64,000 nucleotides of DNA from an uncultured Ruminococcus sp. (GTDB taxonomy: Bacteria > Bacillota > Clostridia > Oscillospirales > Acutalibacteraceae), in NCBI GenBank assembly GCA_902776375.1, contig CACYPV010000011.1, forward strand, positions 1-64,000, written 5' to 3'. How positions within the stretch are numbered: the stretch's first letter is position 1; each line of letters starts with the position of its first letter. A model generated the notes under the pieces. That model was not told the origin of the DNA and ran no database searches. It saw only the letters and a list, made by a program, of their open reading frames with translations. Shown here piece by piece: positions 36,997 through 46,184 of this stretch. The position numbers were made by a program, and so were the translations under genes.

Positions 36997-37269
36997 ATGA
37001 ATTATTTTCTTATTTATCTTGCCGCTGTCAGCCTGTTCGCCGTTATAATTACGGTTTTTGACAAAATCCGAGCCATGCGCGGCGGCTGGCGCGTAAGGGA
37101 AAGCACGCTGCTTATCGTGTCGGCGTTGGGCGGCAGCATCGCCATGCTGTTGACCATGCTATTAATCAGACATAAGACCCGAAAGCCAAAATTCATGCTC
37201 GGTATCCCGCTTATCATCATATTGCAGATCGCGGCGGCTGTTCTCGTTTGGAGGTTGTTTTATGCCTGA
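36997..37269 (+). CDS. DUF1294 membrane protein
   Basis: A 90-residue protein with an N-terminal transmembrane helix, the conserved DUF1294 block (FDKIRAMRGGWRVRESTLL, LGGSIAMLL), a KFMLGIPLIIILQI segment and a C-terminal helix. Function is unknown. The start is ATG 36997; GTG at 36988 is possible. It overlaps the downstream RluA-type gene by 8 bases and starts only 15 bases from the divergent GHL10 gene, leaving little room for separate promoters. Confidence 0.8.
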   Translation: MNYFLIYLAAVSLFAVIITVFDKIRAMRGGWRVRESTLLIVSALGGSIAMLLTMLLIRHKTRKPKFMLGIPLIIILQIAAAVLVWRLFYA

Positions 37270-38146
37270 AACGCTTAAATTCACCGTTCCGCCCGAGTAC
37301 GACGGGCAGCCCGCAAAGCACTTTTTAAAAGGCTATTGCACGCTTTCCACAAGAATGATAACATCTTTAAAGCGCGAAAAAGAGGGTATTATGATGAACG
37401 GCAAAATTTTGCGCACCATAGACCCTGTTGCCGCGGGGGATGAGGTAATCATCACTTTGCCCGATGAGGAGAGCGCATACATAAAGCCCGTTGAGGGCGA
37501 TTTGGATATCGTTTACGAGGACAGCTTTTTACTTATTGTAAACAAGCCGCCTTATCAGCCCGTGCACCCCGTAAAGCAGTATCAGACCGACACGCTGGCA
37601 AACTACGTTGTGGCGTACAGTCAAAGCAGGGGAGAGAGCTACGTTTTCCGCGCGCTGAACCGCCTTGACCGCAACACCTCCGGGCTGGTGATGATAGCCA
37701 AGGATCGCTTTACCGTGAACAAGCTGAAAAATCGCGTGCGCAAGACTTATATCGCCATGGTGCACGGCGAGCTCTGCGGCAGCAGCACGATAACCGCGCC
37801 CATAGGCTTGCTTGAGGACTCAAAAATAAAGCGGCACGTGCTCACTGAGGGCGCGCCCGCTATAACGCATTATGAAGCTCTTTATTCTTCAAAAGAATAT
37901 TCTGTTCTGAAATTATGGCTTGAAACAGGCAAGACCCACCAGATCCGCTGCCATATGGCGCATATCGGTCACCCGCTGCTGGGCGACGACCTTTACGGCG
38001 GCAAGCGCGAGCTTATATCGCGCCATGCCCTGCACTGCGCCGAAATGTGCTTTGAGCACCCCGTGACGGGAGAAAGCGTCAAGCTTGTTTCGTCTTTGCC
38101 GGAGGATATGCGCTTTGCCGGTATTGAGTTTAACGGCGATATTTAG
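37262..38146 (+). CDS. RluA family pseudouridine synthase
   Basis: Converts uridine to pseudouridine in rRNA or tRNA. An N-terminal S4-like region (HFLKGYCTLSTRMITSLKREKEGIMMNGK) precedes the catalytic domain. That domain has the active-site Asp in ALNRLDRNTSGLVMIAKD, and also YIAMVHGEL, LETGKTHQIRCHMAHIGHPLLGD and HALHCAEMCFEHP. It has 294 residues. The target uridine cannot be assigned. It is coupled to the DUF1294 gene by overlap. Confidence 0.92.
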   Translation: MPETLKFTVPPEYDGQPAKHFLKGYCTLSTRMITSLKREKEGIMMNGKILRTIDPVAAGDEVIITLPDEESAYIKPVEGDLDIVYEDSFLLIVNKPPYQPVHPVKQYQTDTLANYVVAYSQSRGESYVFRALNRLDRNTSGLVMIAKDRFTVNKLKNRVRKTYIAMVHGELCGSSTITAPIGLLEDSKIKRHVLTEGAPAITHYEALYSSKEYSVLKLWLETGKTHQIRCHMAHIGHPLLGDDLYGGKRELISRHALHCAEMCFEHPVTGESVKLVSSLPEDMRFAGIEFNGDI

Positions 38147-38188
38147 TGCCTGCCCCCGGCTTTCTTTTGAAGTATTTTAACTTATCTA

Positions 38189-38217
38189 TTGACCTTTATT
38201 TTCATAAGTATTACAAT
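38189..38217 (+). promoter_or_regulatory. Promoter of comEC
   Basis: TTGACC (38189-38194) and TACAAT (38212-38217) with a 17-base spacer, about 39 bases before the start codon. Confidence 0.65.
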
Positions 38218-38255
38218 ACCTATAGATACTATTTTATTGTTTGGAGAGAATTGTT

Positions 38256-40451
38256 ATGAAACGGCCGCTTGGAGTTATCGGGTTAGTATACCTGACTGCT
38301 CTTGCGGTCATTTTTCATTTTTATTCCTTCAGCTTGGTTGTTTGGCTGTGCGCGGCGGCTGCGACGGCGTCTGTTATCGCGATCATTATCAGGCTTTTTA
38401 GAAAGAAAACGAGAGCGCACCTTTATGTTGTAGCCTCGTCGCTTTGTGTTCTTGCCGCCTTGCTGTCTATATTTCTATATCAGAATTTTAAAGTCACCCC
38501 GATAACCTCCGCATATGCCGGCAAAGAGATAACGGTCGAGGGCTATATCTGCGATGAGCTCCGCTTTAAAAACTCGTTTACCACCTGCACGATACAAGCC
38601 GAGAAGATAAACGGTGAGGACAGCAGCGCAAAGATAAGCTTTACGATGCACAGGTCTTATGATATCGCTCCGTTCGACAAACTGAAAGTGACCCTCACGC
38701 CGCAGGTCAGCGACTACAAATATCAGTATTCAAAAGGCATTTATCTTTACGCGTATGAACAGCCCGACGCCGACCTCGAAACAACGGGCGAAAAGAAGCA
38801 CAATTTCAAGTCGTTCGTGTTTGATATCCGCCAAAAAATGGAGGGTGTTTTTGACCGCAGTCTTGACGAAAACGCTGCGTCGCTGTGCAAGGCGGTTTTG
38901 CTTGGCGACAAGCAGGCGCTGTCCGCCGACGTGAGGCAGGATTTCACCGATACCGGAATGTCGTACTTGATAGTCGTTTCGGGAATGCATCTTGCAATAG
39001 TGACCTTTTTGCTGCGCAAAATATTGAATCGCCTTCGCGTCAACCGTTGGGTAACCTTTGCCGCTATCGCTGTTTTTGTACTGTGTTTTATGGCGATAAC
39101 CGGCTTCCCTCCCTCCGTGATGCGTTCGGGGATAATGCTGCTTATCTGCTATCTGGGCAGGGCGCTGTTCCGCGACCACGACAGCATCAACTCTTTAGGC
39201 GTAGCCGCGCTGGCGCTTACCGTGCTGAATCCGTATTCGGTCGGCGACGTCGGAATGCTGCTTTCGTTCACCGCTACCTTCGGTATCCTGATGTGGGCAA
39301 CTCCTATTTATCGTTTCTGCGTCAAGAAGCTTCATTTGGAAAAGCCGCCGACTTTGCCTCAAACAAAGAGCAGGCTTTACATTATCATCCGCATATTAAG
39401 GCGGGTCTTTCGTTGGTTTATAGCAGTTTTCAGCACATCGCTGGCGGCGACGCTTTGGGTCATCCCGCCGATAATGCTGTTCTTTGGCAGGATATCCCCC
39501 TTATCGGTCATTATTTCGCTGTTAGCTTATCCGCTGACATTTGCCGTTTTGATGCTTGCGTTTTTCTTCGTCATATTGAGTGCGTTATTTCCGTTCGTGC
39601 CGTTTTGGGGCAAGGTGTTCGCGCCGCCGCTCAACGTCCTCTCGCACCTGCTTACATCGATAATCAGCTATTTCTCAAAGCTCCCGTTTGCAAGCATCGC
39701 GGCAGACGATGGATACTTCTATATTTGGCTTTTAGTCAGCGCGGTTTTGGTCGTTATCGGTTACATTATCCACGCGCGAAAAACATACATTATCACTGCC
39801 GTAATGATCTCATTGCTTACCCTGACGATCAGCGGCTCGCTGACGTATCTTTTTGCCGACACTTCGGCGGAGCTGCGCATATTCCGCGGAGGAAGCGGCA
39901 GCACTGCGGCGGTCGCGAAGCTAGATAATATTTCGCTTCTCAGCTACGGCGGCAGCAAGCAGGGAAGAGAAGAGGCTGACGAGCTGCTCGACAAGTATCC
40001 GTCGATAGATTACCTGATACTCACCGGCGGGCGGGGTCAGAGCATAAGATACTATGCTTCACTTACCGACAAATATGAGGTCGCCGATCTGATAGCCTAT
40101 GAAAAAAGGGTCAACACCGAAGAAGACCAGTTCGAGGGCGCCGTCCTTTACGGTAACAATACAATGTTCACGCTCTCGCTCAACAGCGATGTTAAGGTCA
40201 AGGTCCTCGCCACGCACGGCAAGACTTATCAATACCTGTATTCCCGCGACGTTTCGGTCTTGCTTCTTCCGAGCAAAGCCCAAATAAGCGATATCCCCGA
40301 GGAGCTGCGCAAAGCGGATTTTGTGATCGCCGACGGCGATATGAATAACGCGGAGCTTTTGGAATGCAAAAAGCTGTTGACGACCGGCTCGCAGAGCTCA
40401 TTAGACGGCGCGGAAGAGATAACCGACAGCTATACCATTATATTATCCTAA
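38256..40451 (+). CDS. comEC: ComEC/Rec2 family protein, probably without nuclease activity
   Basis: The DNA uptake channel family. An N-terminal membrane part and DUF4131-like domain (about residues 70-170) precede the Competence domain with DTGMSYLIVVSGMHLAIVTF and multiple helices (230-500). The C-terminal 200 residues take the place of the metallo-beta-lactamase domain, but the metal-binding HxHxDH is absent; the corresponding segment reads YLILTGGRGQS. DNA passage may therefore occur without cleavage, or the protein has another role. It has 731 residues. ATG at 38256 has GGAGAG upstream; TTG at 38241 is an alternative. No other com genes are in the window. Confidence 0.87.
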   Translation: MKRPLGVIGLVYLTALAVIFHFYSFSLVVWLCAAAATASVIAIIIRLFRKKTRAHLYVVASSLCVLAALLSIFLYQNFKVTPITSAYAGKEITVEGYICDELRFKNSFTTCTIQAEKINGEDSSAKISFTMHRSYDIAPFDKLKVTLTPQVSDYKYQYSKGIYLYAYEQPDADLETTGEKKHNFKSFVFDIRQKMEGVFDRSLDENAASLCKAVLLGDKQALSADVRQDFTDTGMSYLIVVSGMHLAIVTFLLRKILNRLRVNRWVTFAAIAVFVLCFMAITGFPPSVMRSGIMLLICYLGRALFRDHDSINSLGVAALALTVLNPYSVGDVGMLLSFTATFGILMWATPIYRFCVKKLHLEKPPTLPQTKSRLYIIIRILRRVFRWFIAVFSTSLAATLWVIPPIMLFFGRISPLSVIISLLAYPLTFAVLMLAFFFVILSALFPFVPFWGKVFAPPLNVLSHLLTSIISYFSKLPFASIAADDGYFYIWLLVSAVLVVIGYIIHARKTYIITAVMISLLTLTISGSLTYLFADTSAELRIFRGGSGSTAAVAKLDNISLLSYGGSKQGREEADELLDKYPSIDYLILTGGRGQSIRYYASLTDKYEVADLIAYEKRVNTEEDQFEGAVLYGNNTMFTLSLNSDVKVKVLATHGKTYQYLYSRDVSVLLLPSKAQISDIPEELRKADFVIADGDMNNAELLECKKLLTTGSQSSLDGAEEITDSYTIILS

Positions 40452-40554
40452 TAAAACTGATACAAACGTTCATGCTGAAATATAAACGGAAACCCTAAAA
40501 GGTATACATTAAACTCAATCGATCCGCCACCGGACTGTTTTCTGATCGCTCGCC

Positions 40555-40570
40555 TTCGAGTCCGGTCACC
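40555..40570. repeat. Inverted 16-bp copy of the tRNA-Leu T-arm
   Basis: TTCGAGTCCGGTCACC at 40555-40570 is the exact inverse of 40629-40644 in the tRNA gene. A further ACCGGACT occurs at about 40529. The copy lies beyond the tRNA terminator. Confidence 0.7.
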
Positions 40571-40582
40571 TACGCTGGGGTA

Positions 40583-40620
40583 AAAGAAATAACGAGTACC
40601 CATGTGGGTACTCGTTATTT
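40583..40620 (-). terminator. Terminator after tRNA-Leu
   Basis: AAATAACGAGTACCCA and TGGGTACTCGTTATTT form a 16-bp perfect stem, followed on the minus strand by CTTTTA, one base past the encoded CCA end. Confidence 0.85.
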
Positions 40621-40621
40621 C

Positions 40622-40708
40622 TGGTGCCGGTGACCGGACTCGAACCGGTACGGTATCGCTACCGGCGGATTTTGAGTCCGCTACGTCTGCCAATTCCATC
40701 ACACCGGC
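40622..40708 (-). tRNA. tRNA-Leu (CAA)
   Basis: On the minus strand GCCGGTG pairs with CACCGGC in the acceptor stem, and CCA is encoded. The D-arm has GGCAGACGTAGCGGA. The anticodon stem GCGGA/TCCGC encloses the loop CTCAAAA with anticodon CAA. The long variable arm (CGGTAGCGATACCG) and the T-loop GTTCGAGTC mark it as a class II leucine tRNA reading UUG. Confidence 0.96.
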
Positions 40709-40976
40709 GTTTAGCATTGTTATTATACAATAAACTTTTCAAAAAATCAAGCCTATTTTTTTGAGCTCAATTTATTCCGCGGTTTCTGCGATATCAAAAG
40801 GCTCCGCGACCCGCAACTTAACTAAAAAATATCCGTCTTTTTATCTATTTCTGTAACATGGGGAAAAATCCTGAAAATTTGATTATAATTCTAATACGGT
40901 AAAAAGATTTGCTAAACTATATTATAATAATAGTGTATTTTTAAAAGCCCGAAATGGGCAAATTGGAGGATTTATC

Positions 40977-41690
40977 ATGGAAAAGAAAGAGCTTATGTAC
41001 GAAGGCAAAGCAAAAAAGGTTTACTCAACAGACGATCCCGCCTACTGTATCGTGTCCTATAAGGACGACGCCACCGCGTTCAACGGTGAAAAGAAGGGCA
41101 CTATCGTCGGCAAGGGCGTTGTGAACAACCGCATGTCTAACTTTATGTTCAGACTGCTCGAGGAAAAGGGCGTCCCCACCGACTATGTTGAGGAGCTCAA
41201 CGACCGCGACACCGTGCTCAAAAAGGTGACCATCGTTCCCCTCGAAGTCATCGTTAGAAACAAGGCTGCCGGTTCCTTCTCAAAGCGCTTCGGCGTTCCC
41301 GAAGGCACCGAGTTCAAGGCTCCCACGCTTGAGTACTGCCTCAAGGACGACGCTCTGGGCGATCCTATGATCAACGACAGCCAGATCATCGCTATCGGCG
41401 CGGCTACCAAAGAGGAGCTCGACACCATCGCTTCCTACACCATGAAGATCAACGAGGTCATGGTAGAATTCTTCAAGCAGTGCAACGTCGATCTTATCGA
41501 CTTCAAGATCGAGTTCGGCAGACTGCCCGACGGCACAATCATCCTCGCAGACGAGATCTCTCCCGACACCTGCCGCTTCTGGGATGTCAACACTCAGGAA
41601 AAGCTCGACAAGGATCGTTTCCGTCGCGACATGGGCGGCGTTGAGGAAGCCTATGCCGAGATGATGAAGCGCGTCGGACTTGATAAATAA
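40977..41690 (+). CDS. purC: Phosphoribosylaminoimidazole-succinocarboxamide synthase
   Basis: Joins CAIR and aspartate with ATP in purine synthesis. It has 237 residues with YEGKAKKVYSTDD at the start, EVIVRNKAAGSFSKRFGVPEG and LADEISPDTCRFWD. The ATG has TTGGAGG upstream. It opens the cluster purC-purF-purB-purA-guaA. The 268 bases upstream contain a TATAAT at 40923-40928 but no convincing -35, riboswitch or known operator. Confidence 0.97.
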   Translation: MEKKELMYEGKAKKVYSTDDPAYCIVSYKDDATAFNGEKKGTIVGKGVVNNRMSNFMFRLLEEKGVPTDYVEELNDRDTVLKKVTIVPLEVIVRNKAAGSFSKRFGVPEGTEFKAPTLEYCLKDDALGDPMINDSQIIAIGAATKEELDTIASYTMKINEVMVEFFKQCNVDLIDFKIEFGRLPDGTIILADEISPDTCRFWDVNTQEKLDKDRFRRDMGGVEEAYAEMMKRVGLDK

Positions 41691-41744
41691 TCACAATTAA
41701 GAAAGTTATTGTATAATAACCCACAATATCCGGATGGTGAAAAT

Positions 41745-43217
41745 TTGAGTTATTCTATAGACCGATTTCACAAAGAAGGGCTGCACGAGGAGTGCGGCGT
41801 CTTCGGCGTCCTCAGCGACGGCACCCTGCCTGTTTCTTATGCATGCTATAACGGACTTCTTGCTTTGCAGCACAGAGGTCAGGAGAGTTGCGGCATCGCG
41901 GTGTCCGACATGGGCGTTATCGATTACTATAAAAATATGGGACTGGTCAGCGAGGTTTTCAACAACGAAACTCTCGATTCGCTGAGCGGTCAGATGGGCA
42001 TTGCCCATGTAAGATACTCAACAGCAGGCGGCTCTGTGCTTGAAAACGCGCAGCCGCTTGTTATGCGTTATGTAAAGGGCACCATAGCCGTCGCGCATAA
42101 CGGCAACCTCACGAACGCCGTTGAGATACGCCGTGAGCTTGAGGAGCGCGGCGCCATTTTCCAGACGACCATCGACAGCGAGGTCATCTGTTATCTAATC
42201 GCACGCGCAAGGCTCAAATGCCACAAGGTCGAGGAAGCGGTCGCCGAAACTATGCGCCGCATAAAAGGCGCGTATTCGCTGCTCGTGATGAGCCCGCGAA
42301 AGATCATCGCTGCCCGCGACCCCCACGGCTTCCGTCCGCTGTGCATAGGCAAATACAACAACTCGGTCGTCGTTGCCAGCGAAAGCGCGGCGCTCGACGC
42401 CTGCGGCGCCACCTTTATCCGCGACGTTGAACCCGGCGAGATCATCGTCATCGACGGCGAGGGCGAGGAAGGCTACCACAGCATTTGCCCGGACTTCCCC
42501 GACAAAAAGAAGTCTATCTGCATTTTTGAGTACATCTACTTTGCCCGCAGCGACTCGATGATCGACGGCGTGAGCGTGTATGAAGCGCGCAAGCAGGCAG
42601 GGCGTATCCTCGCAAGGGAGTGTCCCGTTGACGCAGATATGGTCATCGGCGTTCCCGAATCGGGTATCGACGCCGCTATAGGCTACGCCGAGGAGTCGGG
42701 CATTCCATACGAGAAGGCGATAGTCAAAAACGCCTACATCGGCAGGACGTTCATCAAGCCCAGCCAGAAGGAGCGCATGAAGAGCGTGCGCATCAAGCTC
42801 AACCCGATAGGCGACAGGGTAAAGGGCAAGCGCGTTGTAATGATCGACGACAGCATCGTCCGCGGCACCACCGTAGACCGCATAGTCACCATGCTGCGCG
42901 ACGCGGGCGCCAAGGAAGTGCACATGCGCATAAGCTCGCCGCCGTTTATGTGGCCTTGCTACTACGGCACCGACATTCCCTCGCGCGGAGAGCTGATCGC
43001 CGTAAACCACAGCATTGATGAAATAACCAAGCTCAGCGGCGCCGATTCGCTCGCGTATCTGCCCGTTGATTCCCTTCACGAGATGATCGGCTACGCGCCC
43101 ACAGGCTTCTGCGGCGGCTGCTTTACGGGGCAATATCCCGCCGAAACCACCAAGATCACCCTTGAAGGCAAAGAGCGCGGCGGCATGTACGACGCGTGTT
43201 CAGGAACAAAAGAATAA
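41745..43217 (+). CDS. purF: Amidophosphoribosyltransferase
   Basis: First committed step of purine synthesis. An N-terminal class II glutaminase domain has the nucleophile Cys17 (ECGVFGV), exposed after removal of a short propeptide. A phosphoribosyltransferase domain follows with the PRPP loop VVMIDDSIVRGTT. The Cys pair region CGGCFTGQYP near the end may be part of the iron-sulfur cluster type found in Bacillus. I chose TTG 41745 after GGTGAAA; TTG 41709 is also open and would lengthen the propeptide by 12 residues. Confidence 0.93.
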   Translation: MSYSIDRFHKEGLHEECGVFGVLSDGTLPVSYACYNGLLALQHRGQESCGIAVSDMGVIDYYKNMGLVSEVFNNETLDSLSGQMGIAHVRYSTAGGSVLENAQPLVMRYVKGTIAVAHNGNLTNAVEIRRELEERGAIFQTTIDSEVICYLIARARLKCHKVEEAVAETMRRIKGAYSLLVMSPRKIIAARDPHGFRPLCIGKYNNSVVVASESAALDACGATFIRDVEPGEIIVIDGEGEEGYHSICPDFPDKKKSICIFEYIYFARSDSMIDGVSVYEARKQAGRILARECPVDADMVIGVPESGIDAAIGYAEESGIPYEKAIVKNAYIGRTFIKPSQKERMKSVRIKLNPIGDRVKGKRVVMIDDSIVRGTTVDRIVTMLRDAGAKEVHMRISSPPFMWPCYYGTDIPSRGELIAVNHSIDEITKLSGADSLAYLPVDSLHEMIGYAPTGFCGGCFTGQYPAETTKITLEGKERGGMYDACSGTKE

Positions 43218-43250
43218 ATTCGTAATGCGTAATTTTGTGAGGTAACCGTC

Positions 43251-44687
43251 ATGATAAAAGACACCTATGAATCGCCCTTGTCCGCGCGCTACGCGAGCAA
43301 GGAAATGAAATACATCTTCTCGCCGGACAAGAAGTTCAGAACATGGAGAAAGCTCTGGATAGCTCTTGCCGAGGCGGAAATGGAGCTCGGTCTGCCCGTT
43401 ACCCGTGAGCAGATCGACGAGCTCAAAGCTCACGCCGACGACATCAACTACGAGGTAGCGATCGAGCGCGAAAAGCTCGTGCGCCACGACGTTATGAGCC
43501 ATGTGTACGCTTACGGCGTGCAGTGCCCCAACGCTAAGGGCATTATCCACCTCGGAGCGACCTCCTGCTATGTCGGCGACAACACCGATATCATCATCAT
43601 GACCGAGGGTCTGCGCCTTATCCGCGACAAGCTCATCACGGTTATCCGCAACCTCGCAAAATTCGCGGACGAGTACAAGGCTCTGCCAACCCTCGCGTTC
43701 ACTCACTTCCAGCCCGCTCAGCCCACGACTGTCGGCAAGCGCGCCACGCTGTGGCTGCAGGAGCTGCTCATGGATCTGGAGGACGTAGAGTATCAGCTTT
43801 CAAAGGCAAAGCTGCTCGGCTCAAAGGGCACCACCGGCACACAGGCGAGCTTTTTGGAGCTGTTCGACGGCGACCATGAAAAGTGCAAGGCGCTCGATAA
43901 GAAGATCGCTGAAAAGATGGGTTATCAGGCTTGCTTCCCCGTGTCGGGACAGACCTATTCCCGCAAGCTCGATTCACAGTTTCTTAACGTCCTCGCGGGC
44001 ATCGCGCAGTCTGCGGCGAAGTTCTCAAACGACATTCGCCTGCTGCAGCACCTCAAAGAGGTTGAGGAGCCCTTTGAGAAGAACCAGATCGGTTCCTCAG
44101 CAATGGCTTACAAGCGCAACCCCATGAGATCCGAGCGCATTGGTTCGCTTTCAAGATACGTGATGGTCGACGTGCTCAACGGTTACTTCACCACCGCTAC
44201 ACAGTGGTTTGAGCGCACGCTTGACGACTCCGCCAACAAGCGTCTCAGCGTTCCCGAGGCGTTCCTTGCGGTGGACGGCATCCTGTCGCTTTACGCGAAC
44301 GTTGCCGACGGACTTGTAGTATATCCGAAGGTCATCGAGCAGCGCCTCAGAAAAGAGCTTCCGTTCATGGCTACCGAAAACATCATGATGGACGCCGTGA
44401 AGAAGCGCGGCGCCGACCGTCAGCAGCTTCACGAGCGTATCCGCGTTCACTCCATGGCGGCCTCAAAGGTCATCAAGGAAGAGGGCGGCGAAAACGATCT
44501 TTTGCAGAGGATCGCGGCTGACGACGCTTTCGGCGTGACTCTCGAGGAGCTCGAAAACATTCTTCAACCCGAAAAATACACGGGCAGAGCCAAGGAGCAG
44601 ACCGAGGATTTCCTCAGCGAATGTGTGGCTCCCGTGCTTGAAAAATATAAGGATGTGCAGTCCGACAAGCCTGAGATCAATGTGTGA
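43251..44687 (+). CDS. purB: Adenylosuccinate lyase
   Basis: Catalyses two fumarate-releasing steps, on SAICAR and adenylosuccinate. Fumarase/aspartase superfamily: THFQPAQPTTVGKRATLW, the signature SSAMAYKRNPMRSERIGSLSR with its flexible catalytic loop, and HSMAASKVIKEEGGENDLL. It has 478 residues, the longer form similar to the eukaryotic-type enzyme. GAGGTAACC lies before the ATG. A small heptamer-like tract separates it from purF. Confidence 0.95.
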   Translation: MIKDTYESPLSARYASKEMKYIFSPDKKFRTWRKLWIALAEAEMELGLPVTREQIDELKAHADDINYEVAIEREKLVRHDVMSHVYAYGVQCPNAKGIIHLGATSCYVGDNTDIIIMTEGLRLIRDKLITVIRNLAKFADEYKALPTLAFTHFQPAQPTTVGKRATLWLQELLMDLEDVEYQLSKAKLLGSKGTTGTQASFLELFDGDHEKCKALDKKIAEKMGYQACFPVSGQTYSRKLDSQFLNVLAGIAQSAAKFSNDIRLLQHLKEVEEPFEKNQIGSSAMAYKRNPMRSERIGSLSRYVMVDVLNGYFTTATQWFERTLDDSANKRLSVPEAFLAVDGILSLYANVADGLVVYPKVIEQRLRKELPFMATENIMMDAVKKRGADRQQLHERIRVHSMAASKVIKEEGGENDLLQRIAADDAFGVTLEELENILQPEKYTGRAKEQTEDFLSECVAPVLEKYKDVQSDKPEINV

Positions 44688-44725
44688 TCGTCGGATCTAC
44701 AAAATAACAGTGTCGTAAAATTGCA

Positions 44726-44800
44726 TGTAGGGGAGACCCTAGCGGTCTCCCGTTCCCTGCAAACCTGCGGGGAAATGACAGTCGCATGGACTGTCACTAC
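44726..44800. repeat. TGTAGGG palindromic intergenic element, copy 2
   Basis: TGTAGGGGAGACC starts a GGGAGACC...GGTCTCCC hairpin. A second pairing GACAGTC/GACTGTC and a final CACTACG close it. It is comparable in layout to 21858-21942 but has different hairpin sequences. Confidence 0.6.
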
Positions 44801-44836
44801 GATGTTCATATCATAAAGAATTAAGGAGAAAACAAC

Positions 44837-46114
44837 ATGGTAAAAGCAATCGTAGGCGCCAATTGGGGCGACGAGGGCAAAGGCAAGATAACCGACGTTC
44901 TCGCCAATGACAGCGATATGGTCATCCGCTTTCAGGGCGGAGCCAACGCGGGTCACACTATTATCAACGACTACGGCAAATTCGCCCTGCATCAGCTCCC
45001 CTCGGGCGTATTCCATCAGAACATAATCAACATCATCGGCAACGGCGTGGCGTTCAGCGTTGAGAATTTCGTCAAAGAGATGAAGGAGCTCAAGGACCGC
45101 GGCGTGCCCGAGCCCAACATCATCATCTCTGACCGCGCGCAGATCGTAATGCCTTACCATGTGGCGTTCGACTGCTACGAGGAGGAGCGTCTCGGCAAGA
45201 ATTCCTTCGGCTCGACCAAAAGCGGCATCGCGCCCTTCTATTCCGATAAATACTCAAAGATCGGCTTCCAGATCAACGAGCTCTACGACGATCCCGATTC
45301 CCTTAAAGCGAAGATCCGTCATGCGCTCGAAATCAAGAACGCCATCTTGAAAAACCTCTACAACAAGCCCGCGATCACCGAGGAAGAGGTCTTCGACAAG
45401 CTCATGGAGTACAAGGAGCAGCTCGCTCCCTATGTCGGCGACGCCTTCACGGTCGTTCACAACGCGCTCAAAGAAGGCAAGACTATCCTGCTCGAGGGTC
45501 AGCTCGGCTCTCTTAAAGATACCGACTTCGGCATCTATCCCATGGTCACCTCGTCCAACACCATCGCCGGTTACGGCGCTGTGGGCGCGGGCATCCCGCC
45601 CTACGAGATCAAAGAGATCGTCACCGTAGTTAAGGCGTATTCCAGCGCTGTAGGTGCGGGCGAATTCGTTTCCGAGATCTTTGGCGACGAGGCTGACGAG
45701 CTGAGAAAGCGCGGCGGCGACGGCGGCGAATTCGGCGCGACCACCGGCAGACCCAGACGTATGGGCTGGCTCGACTTAGTGGCTACACGCTACGGCTGCA
45801 TGGTTCAGGGCGCTACTCAGGTAGCCTTCACCGTGCTCGACGTGCTCGGCTATCTCGACGAGATCCCCGTCTGCGTCGGCTACGAGCTCGACGGCGAAGT
45901 TATCGATTACTTCCCCTCGACTACAAAGCTCAAGCGCTGCAAGCCTATCCTCAAGAAGCTTCCCGGCTGGAAGTGCTCGATCAAGGGCATCAAAAACTAC
46001 GACGAGCTTCCCAAGGAGTGCCGCGACTATATCGAGTTCGCTGAAAAGGAGATCGGCGTGCCGATCAAGATGGTCTCCAACGGTCCCGCCAGAAGCGACA
46101 TTATTTACAGATAA
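44837..46114 (+). CDS. purA: Adenylosuccinate synthetase
   Basis: GTP-dependent first step from IMP to AMP. It has 425 residues with the N-terminal GANWGDEGKGKITD phosphate loop and catalytic Asp, GGANAGHTI with the catalytic His, LEGQLGSLKDTDFGIYPMVTSSNT, TTGRPRRMGWLD and NGPARSD. AAGGAG lies upstream of the ATG. Together with purB it completes AMP synthesis, and with guaA the branch to GMP. Confidence 0.97.
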   Translation: MVKAIVGANWGDEGKGKITDVLANDSDMVIRFQGGANAGHTIINDYGKFALHQLPSGVFHQNIINIIGNGVAFSVENFVKEMKELKDRGVPEPNIIISDRAQIVMPYHVAFDCYEEERLGKNSFGSTKSGIAPFYSDKYSKIGFQINELYDDPDSLKAKIRHALEIKNAILKNLYNKPAITEEEVFDKLMEYKEQLAPYVGDAFTVVHNALKEGKTILLEGQLGSLKDTDFGIYPMVTSSNTIAGYGAVGAGIPPYEIKEIVTVVKAYSSAVGAGEFVSEIFGDEADELRKRGGDGGEFGATTGRPRRMGWLDLVATRYGCMVQGATQVAFTVLDVLGYLDEIPVCVGYELDGEVIDYFPSTTKLKRCKPILKKLPGWKCSIKGIKNYDELPKECRDYIEFAEKEIGVPIKMVSNGPARSDIIYR

Positions 46115-46184
46115 CAGCAAAGAAGCTGTGTTAGGGTGTGCTTTTATTGTGCGCCCTATCATTATTTAACAGAGGGGAATTGCT

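Noticed and set aside
40448..40717. 89-codon minus-strand frame
   Set aside because: It is a translation of tRNA-Leu and its terminator; such frames are a known artefact of leucine tRNA genes.
40709..40976. Purine riboswitch before purC
   Set aside because: I could not find the conserved three-way junction core; only AT-rich sequence is visible.
42195..43133. 312-codon minus-strand frame opposite purF
   Set aside because: It is a shadow caused by codon bias in purF; the plus strand encodes a full conserved PurF. Similar long shadows opposite glnN, carB, ispG and polC were dropped for the same reason.
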